Positions 9,401 through 15,571 of a stretch of 27,810 nucleotides of DNA are shown piece by piece (position 1 is the stretch's first letter; each line of letters begins with the position of its first letter). This DNA comes from CBFCZU01 sp965602635. GTDB taxonomy: Bacteria > Planctomycetota > Phycisphaerae > SM23-33. Location of the stretch: contig CBFCZU010000022.1 of assembly GCA_965602635.1 (NCBI GenBank), positions 1-27,810 of the forward strand. The letters are read 5' to 3'. The position numbers and the translations under genes are program-made. The notes under the pieces are model-generated. The model searched no databases. It worked only from the letters and a program-made list of their open reading frames with translations, and was not told the origin of the DNA.

Positions 9401-11463
9401 CGGCCGCCAGTGCCGCTAAGCAGTCTGCCGCCCAGGCCGCCCGCCAGGCCCAGGCCGCTCGCCAGGCCGCCACCCAGGCCACGGCCGCGGACCAGGCCGC
9501 CCGTCAGGCCGAGGCAAAGGCCGCCGCCAGCGGAACCGAGGAGGACAGCCGCGCCGCTAAGGCGGCTCGCGCCGGCGCCACGGCCGCGGGCGCGCGGGCG
9601 CAAGCAGTCCAGAAGGCAGCCCAGGCGGGCGCGCGGGCCGCCGAGCAGGCCCGCCAGCGCGGGGCCTCCGCTGCCGGGCACGCCACCGCGGCGAGGCAGA
9701 TGGCCCAGCGCCAGGCTGCCCTTGCCAAGGAGATCGCCGCCGCGGCCCAGCGCGAGGCGCCCGCCCTCGCCCAGGTGGCCGGGGCCGCCCAGGAAACCGC
9801 CGCCCGGCAGGCGGCCGCCGGCAAGGCCACCCAGCAGCTTGCCCGGGAGCTCGGCGGCGCCGCCCAGGCACAGCAGGCGCTGACCCGCCAGGCGGGGCAG
9901 TTGCGTCAACTGGCCGCCCGGGCCACTCCGCGGGCGCGGTCGGCGGCGGCAAGGCACAACCCGACCGCGAACATGCAGCGCGCGTCGGGCGAGCTTCAGC
10001 GCAGCCGGCCGACGCAGGCGGCTGTCCCCCAGCGTGCCGCCGGCGAGCAGCTCCGGCGTATCGCCCAGGCCGCCAGGCCGGGAGGCGAGGCAGGCGACCC
10101 AACGCGGGCAGGGCAGGTCGCCCAGGCAGCCACGCGGCACGCCGCCCGGCAGCGACAGCTCCAGGCGCGGGCCGCGGCACTGGCCGGCCAACTCGCCCGG
10201 ACGGCGGGCCAGCTCGACCGCCAGGAGCTCACCCGCCTGCGTGCCCGCCAGCAGGAGATAGCCCACGAGGCCGCCGAGCTGTCCGACGACGTCCGCGAGC
10301 AGGCCCCCCAGGCGGACCGGATCGACACCCGCGCCGCCCGGGCCGCCTCCGACGCCTCGCGCGAGATGGGGGCCAACCGCATGGACCGGGCCTCCCAGGC
10401 CGGGCAGCGGGCGGCGCAGGCCCTGAGCGAGATGGGCCGCCGCCTCGGGGGTCGAGCCCGGGCAGGCGAGCCGGGGCGGTCGGGCACCGCAGAGGGCGCC
10501 TCCGGCGCCGCTCGAACGGGCGAGGTCGAGGCCGCGGCTCCCTCCGCCGCCCAGGAGCCCGCCCAGGTAGCCGCCGAGCAGGGGCCGACGCCGGCCGAAC
10601 GCAGGGCCGCCCTGGCCCGCCGCTCCGACGACCTTGCCAGCCGTCAGCAGCGCGTCGCCCGCGAGGCCGCCGACCTCGCCGCTCGCCGCCGGAGCCACGT
10701 CCTGGCCAGCAGGCAGCAGGAGATCGCCGGGCAGACCGGGCAGGTGCGGCAGGGGGCGGAACTCATCCGCGAGCACATCGACGACATCTTCCCTGACGCG
10801 ACCGCCCGGCAACTCGCCCAGCGGGCGTCGGCTGCGTTGGCGCAGGCGTCGCGCGGTCAGGCGTCGGCCGAGCAGGCGATGACCGCCGGTCAGCCGGGCC
10901 GGTCCGTCCCCTCGCAGCAGGCCAGCGCCGCCGGGCTTGGGCGGGCCGCCCAGGCACTCCGCCAGCTCGGGCGGCACTTCGCCCAGCAGGCGCGGCGCAG
11001 CCCGGCCGCTCGCGATGCCGACGAGCGCCGCTCGGCCCAGCAGCTCGCCGAGGCGCACGAGGCCGCCCTTGAGGCGTCGCGCTCCGGCGGGCGGTCCGAG
11101 GCGGCAACCGACGCCGCCCGGGCGGCGAGGCTCCTGGCCGGGCTGGCGAGGCAGGCCACCGGGCGGGCCATCGCCATGGGTGTCATGCCCGCCACCGGTT
11201 GGCGGATGGGAATGCCCACCGGGTTCGTCTTCGACCCCAGGGGCGGCGCCGGCTGGATGGGCGTTGACCTGGCGGCGGGGCGGCTCAAGGAGCTTGGCAT
11301 CTCGCCGGCCGACTGGGCCAAGCTGCCGGGCGAGCTGCGGGACGAGGTTCTCCAGGCCGCCCAGCGCGAGGGCCCCCAGGAATACCGCTCGCTCATCCGC
11401 AGGTACTTCAAGACTATCGCCCGCAAGGGCGCCGAGGCCACCGAACCGGAGGAGAAGAAATGA
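6454..11463 (+). CDS. Giant membrane-anchored Ala/Gln/Arg-rich coiled-coil protein
   Basis: The product has 1669 residues, with a good ribosome binding site (GGGAGGG at 6440-6446). Two membrane helices lie near residues 28-50 and 62-85, and a third near 165-185. Residues about 200-520 are beta-rich with Ig-like character (for example DLKVTTDPPGRVLPEGG). The overall layout resembles DUF4175-type proteins of planctomycete vWA clusters. From about residue 530 to 1565 the sequence is almost continuous predicted helix and coiled coil. It becomes low-complexity A, Q, R, E and K, with ARQA and QAAR-like units, from about 880 on. A more complex C-terminal block (about 1573-1669) reads GWMGVDLAAGRLKELGISP, then a stretch ending RSLIRRYFKTIA. 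This resembles the conserved tail of planctomycete relatives. It is probably an extracytoplasmic fibre or scaffold for the complex. The next gene starts in an ATGA overlap. Function is unknown. Confidence 0.85.
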   Translation: MTVSATEQRTLPASIESTLRKLIWRVRAAIVLRGVLATLAAALVGILAAMGIATKWLIVEPWQAYMLTGLWLAAGAAAAYSMLVRPLARSFTLAGIARVVESRHPELQERISSTVELLSSFDAPAIRGSASLIGGLAAEASSDVRSVRPRKEITFRKARPFLYAFAVASAVIVALLAGFGGDAGRLLAKTVMPTLNLPNLYAGDLKVTTDPPGRVLPEGGRLEVIATVTNPAVRRKLGSTEFRLARDDGPDRLFEMPALPDGSFGYTTALTGSIRFRVRAGDALSEYFDVTVVPRPAVRGIEIGYEYPEYMQLKDVPLAPARGQISAPAGTLATVRVRLNKPVTTAAVTVNGKPPGGGLTREGPLALSFRHRLPADGGGTWRLEMKDEHGFEGKPVEHKIVVTKDDPPHVRVLRPSEERFKLPPREKLEIAYTLGDDFGLSAASMLVAVDGRSLDPVPLPAVNMARSAKAQPATTLLDLAKLDLGDARQISFRLRARDNRADELGGPQEGLSALHTIELDVKAPSYVYQVQLAMDLQIRETLERIHRELVAAEKLSEPLRQSMPATRQLTDKTLKKIDKLREHLATAEKDTRALADATAGGTYPELSKTLDKLAGNHIGKARELAGLVKITDEQKQRAELAEQADFHVDRAMSIVSDLLKKLDVLTELARRALKLQELAERQEELAAAQATTQPAGGLAEIGDFSPEQWEQAQRAVARDAGQLAREDPATRHEEMARGQQRSTNLAEMAERLKRRQQALTTHTAAAEEIRRTREQLSKLAAEQARLAKQVGQMARQAEAAGPTSRPAQQAAERAGEAARTLTTQPASAIKAQSAAATALDQTARRAQEEIRRNVAEQVAQLAERMAKRQDELAKQSAGARGAQKAAEAAQAAAAQAAGRQRKVTGQVVGRLAALAKRQAALAAEARKLATAASPPAAAQPAGAMEQAAASLRQGAPQTAGAQAQRAAQQAEAQAGELARRSPPAASAAKQSAAQAARQAQAARQAATQATAADQAARQAEAKAAASGTEEDSRAAKAARAGATAAGARAQAVQKAAQAGARAAEQARQRGASAAGHATAARQMAQRQAALAKEIAAAAQREAPALAQVAGAAQETAARQAAAGKATQQLARELGGAAQAQQALTRQAGQLRQLAARATPRARSAAARHNPTANMQRASGELQRSRPTQAAVPQRAAGEQLRRIAQAARPGGEAGDPTRAGQVAQAATRHAARQRQLQARAAALAGQLARTAGQLDRQELTRLRARQQEIAHEAAELSDDVREQAPQADRIDTRAARAASDASREMGANRMDRASQAGQRAAQALSEMGRRLGGRARAGEPGRSGTAEGASGAARTGEVEAAAPSAAQEPAQVAAEQGPTPAERRAALARRSDDLASRQQRVAREAADLAARRRSHVLASRQQEIAGQTGQVRQGAELIREHIDDIFPDATARQLAQRASAALAQASRGQASAEQAMTAGQPGRSVPSQQASAAGLGRAAQALRQLGRHFAQQARRSPAARDADERRSAQQLAEAHEAALEASRSGGRSEAATDAARAARLLAGLARQATGRAIAMGVMPATGWRMGMPTGFVFDPRGGAGWMGVDLAAGRLKELGISPADWAKLPGELRDEVLQAAQREGPQEYRSLIRRYFKTIARKGAEATEPEEKK

Positions 11464-12572
11464 CCGCGCGGCGGAACATCTTCCTGGCGGCCTGCTGCAT
11501 GGCGATCGCGGTGGGCATCACGCCCAGCGGCGAGCTGCGCGCCGACAAGGCCTCAGCCGCCCTGGCCAAGTACGCCAAGCCCGTGGACAAGGCCATCGAC
11601 AAGGCCCTGGCATACCTGGCCGCCAGGCAGAACAAGAAGGAGGGCTACTGGCCCAGCCCCATGGGCAAGAGCACGGCGGTGACCTCGCTGTCGGTGATGG
11701 CGTTTTTGTCCAAGGGCTATACGCCCGGCAGCGGCCCGTACGGGGAGGTCATCAACGCGGGCATCGACTTCATCCTCCGCAACCAGAAGCCCAACGGCCT
11801 GTACAACAACCGCGGCGAGACCGGCCCCATGTACAGCCACAGCATCACCACGCTGATGCTCTCGGAGGTCTCGGGCATGGTCGATGCCGAGCGCCAGAAG
11901 AAGATCGACCAGGCCCTGCCCAAGGCCGTCAAGCTGATCCTCACCGCCCAGCAGGTCAGGAAGTCGCCCGTTCACCAGGGCGGGTGGCGGTATCAGGTGC
12001 GCAGCGCCGACAGCGACATCTCCTGCACCGGCTGGGCGCTGATGGCGCTGCGATCGGCGCGGAACAACGGCACGGCGATACCCAAGAAGGCAACCGACGA
12101 CGCGGTCAAGTTCGTCCTGCGCTGCCGGTCGAGGGCCCGGCCCCCCAAGCCAAAGCCCGGCAGCAAGGACCTCCCGCCGGGCGTGGGCTTCGGCTACCAG
12201 CCTGGCGGCGGGGCGGGTCTGGCGCGGACGGGCACGGCCGTGCTGTGCCTGGAGCTGTGCGGACACCACCGCAGCAAGGAGTCGCTCGAAGGCGGCGACT
12301 GGATCCTGGCTAACCCGCAGAAGAGCTACGGCGAGGACTTCTTCTACTACGGGCTGTACTACTGCTCGCAGGGGATGTTCCAGCTCGGCGGGCGGCACTG
12401 GGAGCGGTTCGCCCCGCACATGTACGAGATGATGCTCAAGTTCCAGCGGAAGGATGGGTCCTGGCCGCAGGGCAGCAGAAACGAGTCGAAGGGCGGCCCC
12501 TGCTATTCAACGGCCATGGGTGTCTTGGCCATCGCCGTCACCTACCGCCAACTGCCCATCTATCAGCGCTAG
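11460..12572 (+). CDS. Exported prenyltransferase/squalene-cyclase-like repeat protein
   Basis: The product has 370 residues and starts in the ATGA overlap with the preceding gene. The N-terminus has a short Sec signal (hydrophobic core about 6-21). It contains LAAC at residues 9-12, which fits a lipobox, but the hydrophobic run before it is too short to call a lipoprotein. The rest is built of helical (a6/a6) barrel repeats with the W/G-rich turns of squalene-hopene cyclases and prenyltransferase beta subunits: EGYWPS, HQGGWRYQVRS, GFGYQPGGGAG and DGSWPQG. The position matching the catalytic DXDD of class II cyclases reads DSDIS, so terpene cyclisation is not supported. The end LPIYQR is typical of the planctomycete family found last in these vWA clusters. 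It is probably a structural or peptide-binding periplasmic protein. The stop codon lies in the first base-paired repeat of the palindromic element that follows. Confidence 0.85.
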   Translation: MTARRNIFLAACCMAIAVGITPSGELRADKASAALAKYAKPVDKAIDKALAYLAARQNKKEGYWPSPMGKSTAVTSLSVMAFLSKGYTPGSGPYGEVINAGIDFILRNQKPNGLYNNRGETGPMYSHSITTLMLSEVSGMVDAERQKKIDQALPKAVKLILTAQQVRKSPVHQGGWRYQVRSADSDISCTGWALMALRSARNNGTAIPKKATDDAVKFVLRCRSRARPPKPKPGSKDLPPGVGFGYQPGGGAGLARTGTAVLCLELCGHHRSKESLEGGDWILANPQKSYGEDFFYYGLYYCSQGMFQLGGRHWERFAPHMYEMMLKFQRKDGSWPQGSRNESKGGPCYSTAMGVLAIAVTYRQLPIYQR

Positions 12573-12574
12573 CC

Positions 12575-12605
12575 CGGATGTTGCACGATGCCCGTGCAAC
12601 ATCCG
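12575..12605. repeat. Perfect 13-bp hairpin A
   Basis: CGGATGTTGCACG (12575-12587) is followed by the loop ATGCC and then its exact reverse complement (12593-12605). It begins three bases after the stop of the terpene-cyclase-like gene, so it could end or protect that message. There is no T run after it. Confidence 0.75.
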
Positions 12606-12615
12606 CCGCGGGGGC

Positions 12616-12686
12616 TTCGACGCGAGCGACTTACGTCGCTCTTGCTCAGGGCTAGCCTTGAGCGAGGCGCGAAGCGCCGAGTCGAA
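12616..12686. repeat. Cloverleaf-like three-arm fold B
   Basis: An outer stem TTCGAC (12616-12621) with GTCGAA (12681-12686) encloses three arms. Arm 1 is GAGCGAC (12624-12630) with GTCGCTC (12635-12641). Arm 2 is a 20-base near-perfect palindrome (12644-12663, one G-T pair) centred on GGCTAGCC. Arm 3 is GGCGC-GAA-GCGCC (12666-12678), which contains GCGAAGC, known as an unusually stable DNA mini-hairpin. Pairing was read by eye; no energy was computed. Confidence 0.5.
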
Positions 12687-12718
12687 ACCTTTGCGAGAGA
12701 ACCGTCTCTCGCAAAGGT
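12687..12718. repeat. Perfect 14-bp hairpin C
   Basis: ACCTTTGCGAGAGA (12687-12700), the loop ACCG, and its exact reverse complement (12705-12718). It starts at the base directly after fold B. Confidence 0.75.
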
Positions 12719-12722
12719 GCTC

Positions 12723-12752
12723 ATTGCATAGACCCGGAAGGGGTCATGCAAT
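12723..12752. repeat. Bulged 12-bp hairpin D
   Basis: ATTGCAT (12723-12729) pairs with ATGCAAT (12746-12752). Inside it, after one bulged A (12730), GACCC (12731-12735) pairs with GGGTC (12741-12745) around the loop GGAAG. It ends seven bases before the stop codon of the minus-strand kinase gene, so it also lies where that gene's terminator would be. Confidence 0.7.
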
Positions 12753-12759
12753 AAGCAGG

Positions 12760-13572
12760 CTAGCCCGACCTGGCGGCTGACTTGCGGCGTTGCCTGGCCG
12801 GCGCGGCGGCCTTGCCGTTGGCGGGCAGGACGATGGTGAAGCAGGTTCCCTTGCCGGGCTCGCTGCGGACGGTCAGTCGCCCGCGCAGCGACTCGACGAT
12901 CTCCCGGGAGACCGCCAGGCCCAGCCCACTGCCCGTGTCGCCCTTGGTGGTGAAGAACGGATCGAAGATCCGCCCCAGGTCCTCGCGGGGTATTCCCGCA
13001 CCGGTGTCGGCCACTCGAATCCGCACCGGCCCGTTGGACCGGGCGGCAGTGATGGAGATGCTCTTGCCGCGCCCCTTGACCAGCACCGCCTGGTGGGCGT
13101 TGAGCAGGAGGTTCAGCAGGACCTGCTTGAGCTCCGCCGGGCGGGTGGTGATCTTCAGATCCGCCGGCACCTTCTTGACCAGCCGAATGCCGTCCTTGGC
13201 CGGGTCGCGCCCCATCACCGCCAGCGTGTTCTCGACAAGCTCCTGGAGCGAGACCCGCCGGGGCTTGTCGGAGCCGTTTCCGGCCATGTCGAGCAGCGCC
13301 TGGCAAATGCTGCCCGCCCGGACGGCGCCTTCATATGCCCGCTGGATGGCCTTGTCCCGCATCGCCTCGTTGCCCGTCATCGCCATCTGGGCGTAGTTCA
13401 GGACGGGCGTGAGGATGTTGTTGAATTCGTGGGCGACCATGGCCGCCCTGGTGCCCATGGCAGCCAGGCGCTGACTCCTGTGAAGCTGTCGGCGTAGGTC
13501 GCGGACCTCGCCGGCAAGCCTCTCGAGGGTCTCCTCTCGCCGGGATGCGACTTGACTGGTTAGGGCACTCAT
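12760..13572 (-). CDS. Soluble orphan histidine kinase (NtrB-like core)
   Basis: The product has 270 residues with no membrane segment or recognisable sensor domain. Residues 10-38 form a charged, probably coiled-coil helix. The dimerisation domain carries the phospho-acceptor H48 in AAMVAHEFNNILTP, the H-E-F-N-N form typical of NtrB-like kinases. The ATPase domain is complete: N box around N158 (LLNLLLNAHQAV), G1 at D189 (DTGAGIP), F box FDPFFTTK (203-210) and G2 GSGLGLAVS (214-222). The C-terminal tail is basic (PARQRRKSAARSG). It should therefore be an active autokinase, taking its signal from a partner protein or through its coiled coil. No response regulator lies next to it. It converges on the terpene-cyclase-like gene, and its TAG stop lies in the palindromic element. 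No clear ribosome binding site precedes the ATG. Confidence 0.88.
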   Translation of the reverse strand: MSALTSQVASRREETLERLAGEVRDLRRQLHRSQRLAAMGTRAAMVAHEFNNILTPVLNYAQMAMTGNEAMRDKAIQRAYEGAVRAGSICQALLDMAGNGSDKPRRVSLQELVENTLAVMGRDPAKDGIRLVKKVPADLKITTRPAELKQVLLNLLLNAHQAVLVKGRGKSISITAARSNGPVRIRVADTGAGIPREDLGRIFDPFFTTKGDTGSGLGLAVSREIVESLRGRLTVRSEPGKGTCFTIVLPANGKAAAPARQRRKSAARSG

Positions 13573-13697
13573 CAGCGATCTGCTCGGAGTCTGAGCTCAC
13601 ACTGTCAGCGATGGCCTGCTCAGGGACTGGTCATCCTGTAGAATATCGACAAACCCGGCGTTAGACTTGACCCGGCCTGCGGCGTGGCGGCGAGGGC

Positions 13698-13973
13698 ATG
13701 GACGAATACGGACAACTTCGAGCCCTGCTGGACCTGGCCGAGTCGCTCGGCATCGAGATACGCCGCGTTCCGGCGGCCTTGGGCGGCGAGGGGGGCGACC
13801 GCCACGGCGGCGGGGCGCTGGTGGAGCTGAGGGGGCGCGAGATACTCTTTCTCGACCCGGACGCCCCGGTGGCCGAGAGGATCGCCGTCGCCGCGGGCGC
13901 GCTGGCCGGGCGAAGCGAGCTGGAGGCCACCTACCTGCCGCCGGAGATCCGCCAGCTCATCGAAGGGCAATGA
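13698..13973 (+). CDS. Small conserved hypothetical protein, 91 aa
   Basis: The product is acidic, soluble and 91 residues long. The beginning is a helix (LRALLDLAESLGIEIRRVP), followed by a G-rich loop, a strand pair (ALVELRGREILFLDPDAPV), a helix (AERIAVAAGALAGR) and a conserved-looking end, YLPPEIRQLIEGQ. I recall a family of small uncharacterised bacterial proteins with this pattern, but I cannot name it or give a function. The start codon has GAGGG (13692-13696) only one base upstream, which is closer than usual, so initiation may be weak or the start may differ. Its stop codon overlaps an ATG in the frame of acpS (ATGA at 13970-13973). The two are probably one transcript. Codon use matches the neighbours. 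Confidence 0.7.
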   Translation: MDEYGQLRALLDLAESLGIEIRRVPAALGGEGGDRHGGGALVELRGREILFLDPDAPVAERIAVAAGALAGRSELEATYLPPEIRQLIEGQ

Positions 13974-14020
13974 CCGGCCGGGCCTTTACCGCCACGCGTT
14001 CGGTCGCTACCATCACCTCC

Positions 14021-14407
14021 ATGGCAGTCGTATCGCACGGCATCGACATGGTGGAATGCAGCCGCATGGGTGAGCTGGTCGACCGCTACGGCGACAGGTT
14101 CCTCAAGCGCGTCTTCACGCCGGTGGAACTGGCCTACTGCCGTGGGCGGCGGCGGGAGGTCGAGCACCTGGCCGGGCGGTTCGCCGTCAAGGAGGCCGTG
14201 TTCAAGGTCCTCGGCACGGGCTGGCGGAAGGGGATCAACTGGACCGACGTCGAGGTGACCAACGAGCCCTCGGGCCAGCCACGTGTGAGCATCAAGGGCA
14301 GGTGCCGCGAGGTCGCCGACGAGCAGCATATCACCGACATCCTCATATCCATCAGCCACATCGAGACGCACGCCATCGGCTCGGCGGTGGCCGTCAGTCA
14401 GGAATGA
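14021..14407 (+). CDS. acpS: Holo-[acyl-carrier-protein] synthase AcpS
   Basis: The product has 128 residues. AcpS transfers 4'-phosphopantetheine from coenzyme A to the serine of acyl carrier protein, which fatty-acid synthesis requires. The first signature HGIDMVE holds the metal-binding D9; the second, RFAVKEAVFKVLGTG, holds E58 next to K57. The third, ISISHIETHAIGSAV, is the usual SISH block. With the ATG at 14021 these residues fall at the canonical positions 9 and 58, and the length is normal, which decides the start. A longer in-frame start at 13970 overlaps the upstream stop and would add 17 residues of atypical sequence. Its GAAGGG lies only two bases from the ATG. No Shine-Dalgarno precedes 14021 (the bases there are CACCTCC), so translation may depend on coupling to the upstream gene. 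Confidence 0.93.
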   Translation: MAVVSHGIDMVECSRMGELVDRYGDRFLKRVFTPVELAYCRGRRREVEHLAGRFAVKEAVFKVLGTGWRKGINWTDVEVTNEPSGQPRVSIKGRCREVADEQHITDILISISHIETHAIGSAVAVSQE

Positions 14408-14426
14408 GCCGGCCGCGTGGGGGCGC

Positions 14427-15545
14427 CTATCGTCCCGCGTGCAGCGGACCGGGGTGCTCCTCGTCTCTCCCCGGCCGGCCGAAGATCATCCGCCCGGCTG
14501 AGGTCTGGAGCGTCGAGGTAACCACAAGGCTCAGTTCCCGCCCGATGTGGTCGCGCCCCTGCTCGGCGACGACCATGGTGCCGTCGTCGAGATACCCGAT
14601 CCCCTGGCCGGCCTCCTCGCCGGGCTTGATGATCTTGACGACGATCGTCTCCCCGGGCAGGACCACCGGCTTGAGGGCGTTGGCCAGGTCGTTGATGTTG
14701 AGCACTTCCACCCCGCGGAGCTGGGCGACCTTGTTGAGGTTGTAGTCGTTGGTCACGATCCGCCCGTTGAGGTGCTGGGCGAAGGCGACGAGCTTGTGAT
14801 CGACCTCCGTGGCCTCATCCACGGCCCTGATGCGGGCATCCATGAGGGTGATGTCTATCTTGTCGTTGCTCCGCAGGCGGTTGAGCATGTCCAGCCCCCG
14901 GCGGCCCCGGTTGCGCCTCAGCTTGTCCCCCGAGTCGGCGATCTCCTGAAGTTCCTCCAGCACGAACCTGGGCACGATCATGGGGCTTTCCAGGATTCGC
15001 GTGTCGGCGATGTCGGCGACCCGCCCGTCGATGATCACCGAGGTGTCCAGCAGCAGCGGGCGCTGGCCCTTGGTCTGCTTGGCGAACTCCAGGTAGGGGA
15101 TGATGAATCGGAAGTCGTCCTTGGTCTGCATGACGAAGGAGACGCACAGGTAGATGGCGCAGGCGCCGACCAGCAGCTTGATCATGGCCACCAGCGGCAT
15201 TTCCGTCTCGCCGCTGTACCCCGGCACGAATACCTGGGCCATGAGGCCAACCACCTTGCCCAGGATGAACGCCATCGCCACGCCCGCGACGATCCCGAAG
15301 AACATGCCGCTGATGGCGGTGAGGCTCTTCTCGTGTATGACGGTGTCGGCCAGCATCACTATCACCGCCAGCACCGACGGGACGAGGATCACCAGAGTCA
15401 TCTTGGTAAAGACCGGCAGGCCGACTTCATCGCCGGTGTCCTGATCGATTTCGGGCTTGCCCTGCACGTCGGGGCTGAAGGCGTAGCTGATGGCAATGGC
15501 CAGAACGGACAGAACGAAGATGGCGCGAATGAGGTGCAGTATCAT
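14427..15545 (-). CDS. Membrane PIN-TRAM domain protein (YacL-like)
   Basis: The product has 372 residues. Four hydrophobic segments lie near residues 4-22, 49-68, 75-105 and 117-139, placing it in the inner membrane with a cytoplasmic C-terminal half. A PIN nuclease-type domain (about 164-285) keeps acidic residues D167 (LLLDTSVIIDGR), E198 (FVLEELQEI), D249 (EVDHKL) and D267 (RIVTNDYNLNKVA). A TRAM domain, an RNA-binding beta barrel, follows (about 292-355, with GETIVVKIIKPGEEAGQGIGYL). The order membrane-PIN-TRAM is that of Bacillus YacL and its planctomycete relatives, whose RNA target is not settled. I chose the ATG at 15545 because it starts directly with the first membrane helix and follows AAGGCGGGA. 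Upstream in-frame starts add low-complexity residues. It lies 106 bases after the addA-like gene. Confidence 0.88.
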   Translation of the reverse strand: MILHLIRAIFVLSVLAIAISYAFSPDVQGKPEIDQDTGDEVGLPVFTKMTLVILVPSVLAVIVMLADTVIHEKSLTAISGMFFGIVAGVAMAFILGKVVGLMAQVFVPGYSGETEMPLVAMIKLLVGACAIYLCVSFVMQTKDDFRFIIPYLEFAKQTKGQRPLLLDTSVIIDGRVADIADTRILESPMIVPRFVLEELQEIADSGDKLRRNRGRRGLDMLNRLRSNDKIDITLMDARIRAVDEATEVDHKLVAFAQHLNGRIVTNDYNLNKVAQLRGVEVLNINDLANALKPVVLPGETIVVKIIKPGEEAGQGIGYLDDGTMVVAEQGRDHIGRELSLVVTSTLQTSAGRMIFGRPGRDEEHPGPLHAGR

Positions 15546-15561
15546 GATTTGTCCCGCCTTA

Positions 15562-15571
15562 TGACCGGTCA
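15562..15571 (-). promoter_or_regulatory. 10-bp perfect palindrome upstream of PIN-TRAM gene
   Basis: TGACCGGTCA is its own reverse complement and lies 16 bases before the ATG at 15545. On the minus strand an AT-rich stretch with TATTAT (15589 to 15584) lies just upstream, a possible -10 box without a convincing -35. A palindrome just past a -10 box could be an operator or simply chance. The site is seen; any role is inferred. Confidence 0.25.

Larger units (their letters stand above)
12568..12767. repeat. Palindromic, MITE/REP-like intergenic element
   Basis: About 200 bases separate two convergent genes, and nearly all can base-pair. Both ends carry the 9-base direct repeat GCTAGCCCG (12568-12576 and 12759-12767). 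Read inward, each end also shows the diverged inverted repeat GCTAGCC-N6-TTGCA with identical spacing. Inside are three long hairpins and one cloverleaf-like fold, described separately. The stop codons of both flanking genes (TAG on plus at 12570-12572, TAG on minus at 12760-12762) lie in the terminal GCTAGC sites. No open reading frame for a transposase is present, so any movement would need an enzyme in trans. It may also act as a two-way transcription terminator, although it lacks a T run. Sequence facts are seen; mobility is inference. Confidence 0.6.

Noticed and set aside
9250..10200. Apparent DNA tandem repeats in the coiled-coil gene (CAGGCCGCCCGC-like units)
   Set aside because: The units are irregular in length and sequence and follow Ala/Gln/Arg codon use, so they are low-complexity coding sequence rather than a defined repeat array.
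12616..12686. Possible tRNA because of the 71-base cloverleaf shape
   Set aside because: There is no TPsiC GTTCRA block, no 7-base anticodon loop and no proper acceptor stem, and arm 2 is a palindrome without a loop.
12575..12752. CRISPR array suggested by several adjacent palindromes
   Set aside because: The hairpins differ from one another in sequence, there is no repeat-spacer period, and no cas gene is present.
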